Positions 60,999-64,000 of a stretch of 64,000 nt of DNA are shown here, piece after piece (position 1 is the first letter of the stretch; the number at the start of each line of letters is the position of its first letter). The notes under the pieces are model-generated. The model made no database searches, had not been told where the DNA came from, and saw nothing but the letters and a program-made list of their open reading frames with translations. The DNA is taken from NCBI RefSeq assembly GCF_900111275.1, contig NZ_FOGR01000002.1:806001-870000 (forward strand). The letters run 5' to 3'. Source of the DNA: Rhizobium sp. NFR03. GTDB taxonomy: Bacteria; Pseudomonadota; Alphaproteobacteria; Rhizobiales; Rhizobiaceae. The translations under genes were made by a program, and so were the position numbers.

Positions 60999-61991
60999 TT
61001 AGAGTATCCCGATCCGTTTCAGGATCGTCCAGGCGAAGGCCATGGACATCACGATGAAGACGCCGGCGATGAGCGTGCCGTGAACGCCGCCGGCAAGCGG
61101 CAGGTCGCTCGTGTTCATGCCGAAGAAGCCGGTGACGAGGGTTGGTGGCAGCAGGAAGGCAGTCATCAGCGAGAGGATATAAAGGTGGCGGTTGGTCTCC
61201 GAGGAGAGCTTGCTGTCAATCTCCTCGTGTAGAAGTCGCGCCCGTTCCTGCAGCGCGAAGACGTCGCGATCGACTGTCTCCAGCCTGTCGGTCAGGCGTT
61301 CGGCGACGTCGATGAAGCCTGCGGGCACCTCGTCTTCGTCCGACGCGGCGGCGCGCCTGAGAAGAGCCAGCAGTGTTCGCAGATGCCGGTGCAGCCGGAC
61401 GGCGGTGCGGCGCAACGGCGCCAGCCTCGGCTGGTCGTTGTGTCCAGCCTCACCATAAACCTCGTCCTCGATGACGTTCAGTTCTTCCGTCAGCTCCAGC
61501 ACGAGGCCGATCAGGGTCCGCTGGAATTCGATGACCATCATTTCGAACAGGTCGATCGGCCGAAGGCAACGCGGGTTCTTCTCGATCGCCGCCTTCACCC
61601 GGTCGATGCTGCGCAGCGGATGCAGCCGCGTCGTCACGATGACCTTGTCCGTCACCGCGAAATGCAGCCAGCCGATGGTCTTCGTCATCTGGTCGAAGGT
61701 GCGCTCGAAATCGACCAGCGTGCCGTGAACCATGGCCTCGTCGGTGGTGATGGCAGCCTGGGTATCGTGGCTCGACAGGGTAGCCAGCGCGTCCGGCGGC
61801 AGATCGCAGATCTTCTGGATCAAGGCAGGCGTGCGCGCGTCGCTCAGCGCCAGATGGAGCCAGAGCCAGCCATCGCCTTCCGTCAGTGTCTCCAGCGGGG
61901 CATCCGCGGAAATGCGCTCGCCACGGCCCTGTCCCGGACGGAAGCGATAGGCCCAGACAAGACCGGGAATTTCAGGAGAAACAAGATTCAT
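60999..61991 (-). CDS. zntB: CorA/ZntB-family metal transporter
   Basis: 330-residue CorA-superfamily protein. The cytoplasmic part opens with LVWAYRF and has DGWLWLHLALSD; the first membrane helix ends at FFGMNTSDLPLAGG (GMN signature), and the second is GTLIAGVFIVMSMAFAWTIL. GMN followed by TSDLP rather than the MPE of the other CorA is typical of the ZntB group (zinc, proton-coupled). The N-terminal 38 codons upstream of MNLVSPEI are rejected. The ribosome site is weak. Confidence 0.88.
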   Translation of the reverse strand: MNLVSPEIPGLVWAYRFRPGQGRGERISADAPLETLTEGDGWLWLHLALSDARTPALIQKICDLPPDALATLSSHDTQAAITTDEAMVHGTLVDFERTFDQMTKTIGWLHFAVTDKVIVTTRLHPLRSIDRVKAAIEKNPRCLRPIDLFEMMVIEFQRTLIGLVLELTEELNVIEDEVYGEAGHNDQPRLAPLRRTAVRLHRHLRTLLALLRRAAASDEDEVPAGFIDVAERLTDRLETVDRDVFALQERARLLHEEIDSKLSSETNRHLYILSLMTAFLLPPTLVTGFFGMNTSDLPLAGGVHGTLIAGVFIVMSMAFAWTILKRIGIL

Positions 61992-62119
61992 ATGAGAATT
62001 TCCGGTCGTCGGGATCGAGCTGTATCGACCTTCTATGACAGTTTCGTTGCAAGGCAAAACGAAGCCTTGCAGCCCGCCTCGCCGGAAACAGAACGTCGCG
62101 ACCAAACATGCATCTTCGG

Positions 62120-62141
62120 TTGACGTTTACGTAAAAATCAA
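62120..62141. promoter_or_regulatory. Palindrome before the acyl-CoA dehydrogenase
   Basis: A perfect TTTACGTAAA palindrome (62126-62135) sits inside a larger imperfect one with TTGA and TCAA ends, 18 of 22 positions symmetric. It resembles operators of MerR-type regulators of branched-chain amino acid and fatty acid use (LiuR-like), as far as I recall them. It lies 59 nt before the dehydrogenase start. Confidence 0.45.
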
Positions 62142-62200
62142 TAACTTGGCCGGCGGCGCAGGAGAAGACGGGTGGGCGCCGGCAAAGGCAGGAGAACCTT

Positions 62201-63976
62201 ATGTACACATCGCCTGTGGACGACATTCTGTTCACGCTGAAGCATATCGCTGGTCTCGAAGGCGACGCGTCTGTCGATGCGGATATTGTGGAGGCTGTGA
62301 TCTGGGAGGCAGGCCGCTTCTGCGACGCGACGATCGCCCCGGCAGCCGCGCGCGGCGACAGGGAAGGCTCCAAGCTCGCCAATGGCGAGGTCCGTTCGCC
62401 ATCCGGCTGGGCCGAAATCTACCGCTCCTGGGCCGCTGCCGGCTGGAATGGCCTCGCCGCACCGGTGGGTGCGGGCGGGCAGGGCCTGCCGCATCGCCTG
62501 CAGATCGCCGCCATGGAAATCTGGAACGGCGGCTCGATGGCCTTCGCTCTGGCGCCGATGCTGACCGCCGGTGCCGCCGAGGCGCTTGCCGCACACGGTT
62601 CCGATGCCCTGAAGGCCCGCTTCCTGCCGAAGATGGTCTCCGGTGAGTGGACCGGCACCATGAACCTGACGGAACCCCATGCCGGCTCGGATCTGGGAAC
62701 GCTGCGCACGCGCGCGGAGCGTCGCGACGACGGCACCTACCGCATCTTCGGCCAGAAGATCTACATTACCTGGGGCGAACACGACTTCACCGACAATATC
62801 GTCCACCTCGTTCTCGCCCGCCTTGCAGACGCACCGGAGGGTACGCGTGGTATCTCGCTCTTCCTAGTGCCGAAGTTCATCGTCAATGAAGACGGGACGC
62901 TGGGTGCCCGCAACGATCTCTTCTGTCACTCGATCGAGGAAAAGCTGGGCATCCACGCCTCGCCCACCTGCACCATGATTTATGGCGATGGCCGCTTCGG
63001 CGAGGAGCCGGGCGCCGTCGGCTACCTTATTGGCGAGGAGAATCGCGGTCTCGCCTGCATGTTCACCATGATGAACAATGCCCGTCTTGCAGTCGGCGCG
63101 CAGGGTGTCGCCATGGCGGAAGCCGCCACGCAAGGCGCGCTGGCCTATGCGCGGGAGCGTCGTCAGGGCAAGGCCCCCGGTGCGAATCCGGGAGCTGCCA
63201 CAGCCAGCCCGATCATCGATCACCCGGATATCGCCCGCACGCTGCTGACCATGAAGGCGCTCACCCAAGGGTCCCGCGCCATTACCTATCTCTGCGCGGA
63301 GGCGGTCGATCGCGCCCACGAGGCCGAGGGCGACGCAAAGCGCCACTGGCAGGATCGTGCGGCGCTGCTCACCCCCATCGCCAAATCCTTCCCGACCGAT
63401 GTCGGCGTCGAGGTCGCCTCGCTTGGTATTCAGGTCCATGGCGGCATGGGCTTCGTGGAGGAAACGGGTGCGGCCCGACTGCTGCGGGATGCACGCATCG
63501 CGCCGATCTATGAAGGCACGAACGGCATTCAGGCCATCGACCTTGTCACACGCAAGTTGCCACTCGGTAACGGTGCCCATGTCCGCGGACTGATCGATGA
63601 GCTCTCGGCCATCGCGACGGCCGTTCCCGCAGGCGAAGGAGACAAGGCCGCATGGGGCGGGACCGCCGCGCGTCTGGACAAGGCAATTGGCGCTTTGATC
63701 ACCGCCACCGAATGGCTCCAGTCGGAACTTTCGGGCGGACGCCTGACGACGGCCCTTGCCGGCGCTACCGCTTATCAGCGCCTCTTCGGTCTGGTCCTCT
63801 CCGGCGTTCTTCTGGCTAAGGGTGCGGGCGTATCGGTAGACGACGGCCGTCAGGCGCAACGCATCGCGCTTGCCCGTTTCTTCGCCGAAAACCTGCTCGG
63901 AGAAACGGCCTCGCTTGCCGACGCCATCCTCCATGGCGCCGACAGCCTTGAGGCTGCGCGCATCGCGCTGAATTGA
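62201..63976 (+). CDS. Acyl-CoA dehydrogenase (long, DmdC-like type)
   Basis: 591-residue FAD-dependent acyl-CoA dehydrogenase, longer than the usual 380-residue type because of a C-terminal extension. Motifs: TGTMNLTEPHAGSDLG (FAD/substrate), KIYITWGEHD, CMFTMMNNARLAVGAQGVAMAEAA, and YEGTNGIQAIDLV with the probable catalytic Glu. Length and motifs fit the group that includes 3-methylmercaptopropionyl-CoA dehydrogenase and other acyl-CoA dehydrogenases; the substrate is not predictable. The start MYTSPVDDI has AGGAG upstream. A palindrome upstream may be its operator. The next gene begins 8 nt after its stop codon. Confidence 0.92.
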   Translation: MYTSPVDDILFTLKHIAGLEGDASVDADIVEAVIWEAGRFCDATIAPAAARGDREGSKLANGEVRSPSGWAEIYRSWAAAGWNGLAAPVGAGGQGLPHRLQIAAMEIWNGGSMAFALAPMLTAGAAEALAAHGSDALKARFLPKMVSGEWTGTMNLTEPHAGSDLGTLRTRAERRDDGTYRIFGQKIYITWGEHDFTDNIVHLVLARLADAPEGTRGISLFLVPKFIVNEDGTLGARNDLFCHSIEEKLGIHASPTCTMIYGDGRFGEEPGAVGYLIGEENRGLACMFTMMNNARLAVGAQGVAMAEAATQGALAYARERRQGKAPGANPGAATASPIIDHPDIARTLLTMKALTQGSRAITYLCAEAVDRAHEAEGDAKRHWQDRAALLTPIAKSFPTDVGVEVASLGIQVHGGMGFVEETGAARLLRDARIAPIYEGTNGIQAIDLVTRKLPLGNGAHVRGLIDELSAIATAVPAGEGDKAAWGGTAARLDKAIGALITATEWLQSELSGGRLTTALAGATAYQRLFGLVLSGVLLAKGAGVSVDDGRQAQRIALARFFAENLLGETASLADAILHGADSLEAARIALN

Positions 63977-63984
63977 GGCCTGAT

Positions 63985-64000
63985 ATGACCAACGAGACGA
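63985..64000 (+). CDS. Start of a downstream gene, truncated by the window edge
   Basis: ATG ACC AAC GAG ACG with GAGG nine bases before it and only 8 nt after the acyl-CoA dehydrogenase stop codon. By analogy with other loci an enoyl-CoA hydratase gene would be expected here, but five codons do not show it. Confidence 0.45.

Noticed and set aside
1-64000. tRNA or rRNA genes, prophage, insertion sequences
   Set aside because: No tRNA T-loop/acceptor patterns, rRNA blocks, integrase or transposase motifs were found by reading.

Overview
The window looks like a chromosomal segment of a GC-rich alphaproteobacterium of the Rhizobiales, most likely Rhizobiaceae (Rhizobium/Agrobacterium/Shinella-like). 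The support is: an F0 operon with split b and b' subunits, a BA14K-family protein, DUF1217, DUF6101 and HPE1-like proteins, an alphaproteobacterial LexA box, rhizobial CTTGAC-N17-CTAT promoter spacing, and a De Ley-Doudoroff galactose operon of the type known from Sinorhizobium. I see no rRNA, tRNA, CRISPR array, insertion sequence or prophage. Almost everything is core chromosome; the clearest accessory items are a ParDE module, a chemotaxis-receptor remnant and an aroA that sits in an unexpected place.

Layout. 1-2.2 kb: a GGDEF/EAL protein and a PRC-barrel protein that meet at a shared terminator. 2.3-8.6 kb: a five-gene leftward galactose operon (galactose dehydrogenase, KDGal kinase, KDPGal aldolase, lactonase, IlvD/Edd dehydratase) and a divergent IclR regulator, with two inverted repeats between them. 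8.8-12 kb: two tandem LuxR-type regulators and Mrp. 12.3-18 kb: CorA, Kup, an NmrA-like protein and a SleB-type cell wall hydrolase. 18.3-21.3 kb: atpI-atpB-atpE-atpF'-atpF, with a typical promoter, an intrinsic terminator, and a tandem hairpin repeat between atpE and atpF'. 21.5-32.6 kb: LysE exporter, RNase HII, a radical SAM protein behind a LexA box, MoaB-IspE-TPR, polyprenyl synthase, a tRNA-methyltransferase-like protein and an S49 peptidase. 32.7-41.9 kb: ParDE, then glyQ ... lemA-aroA-DUF2207-glyS-DUF523. 42-50.2 kb: HPE1-like protein, purD, an NspS/MbaA-like polyamine-binding protein plus GGDEF/EAL receptor pair, a CopD/HemJ-like protein, UbiA and DUF6101. 50.5-56.2 kb: a six-repeat DUF1217 protein, a D-2-hydroxyacid dehydrogenase, Sua5/TsaC and a conserved unknown. 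56.4-59.2 kb: a cobalamin riboswitch leader in front of a gbcAB-type glycine betaine demethylase. 59.2-64 kb: GH25 lysozyme and BA14K around a CtrA-type site, a second CorA/ZntB protein and an acyl-CoA dehydrogenase.

The most interesting points are (1) the cobalamin riboswitch, followed by tandem hairpins, in front of a betaine-demethylating Rieske oxygenase that needs no B12; (2) a translationally coupled PotD-like binding protein and membrane GGDEF/EAL protein that match the architecture of the Vibrio NspS/MbaA polyamine sensor; (3) a 36-38 nt hairpin repeat present three times between atpE and atpF'; (4) tandem perfect palindromes in front of ubiA; and (5) a LexA operator placed over the promoter of a radical SAM gene. 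All functional statements rest on motifs and context read by eye; no database search was run.
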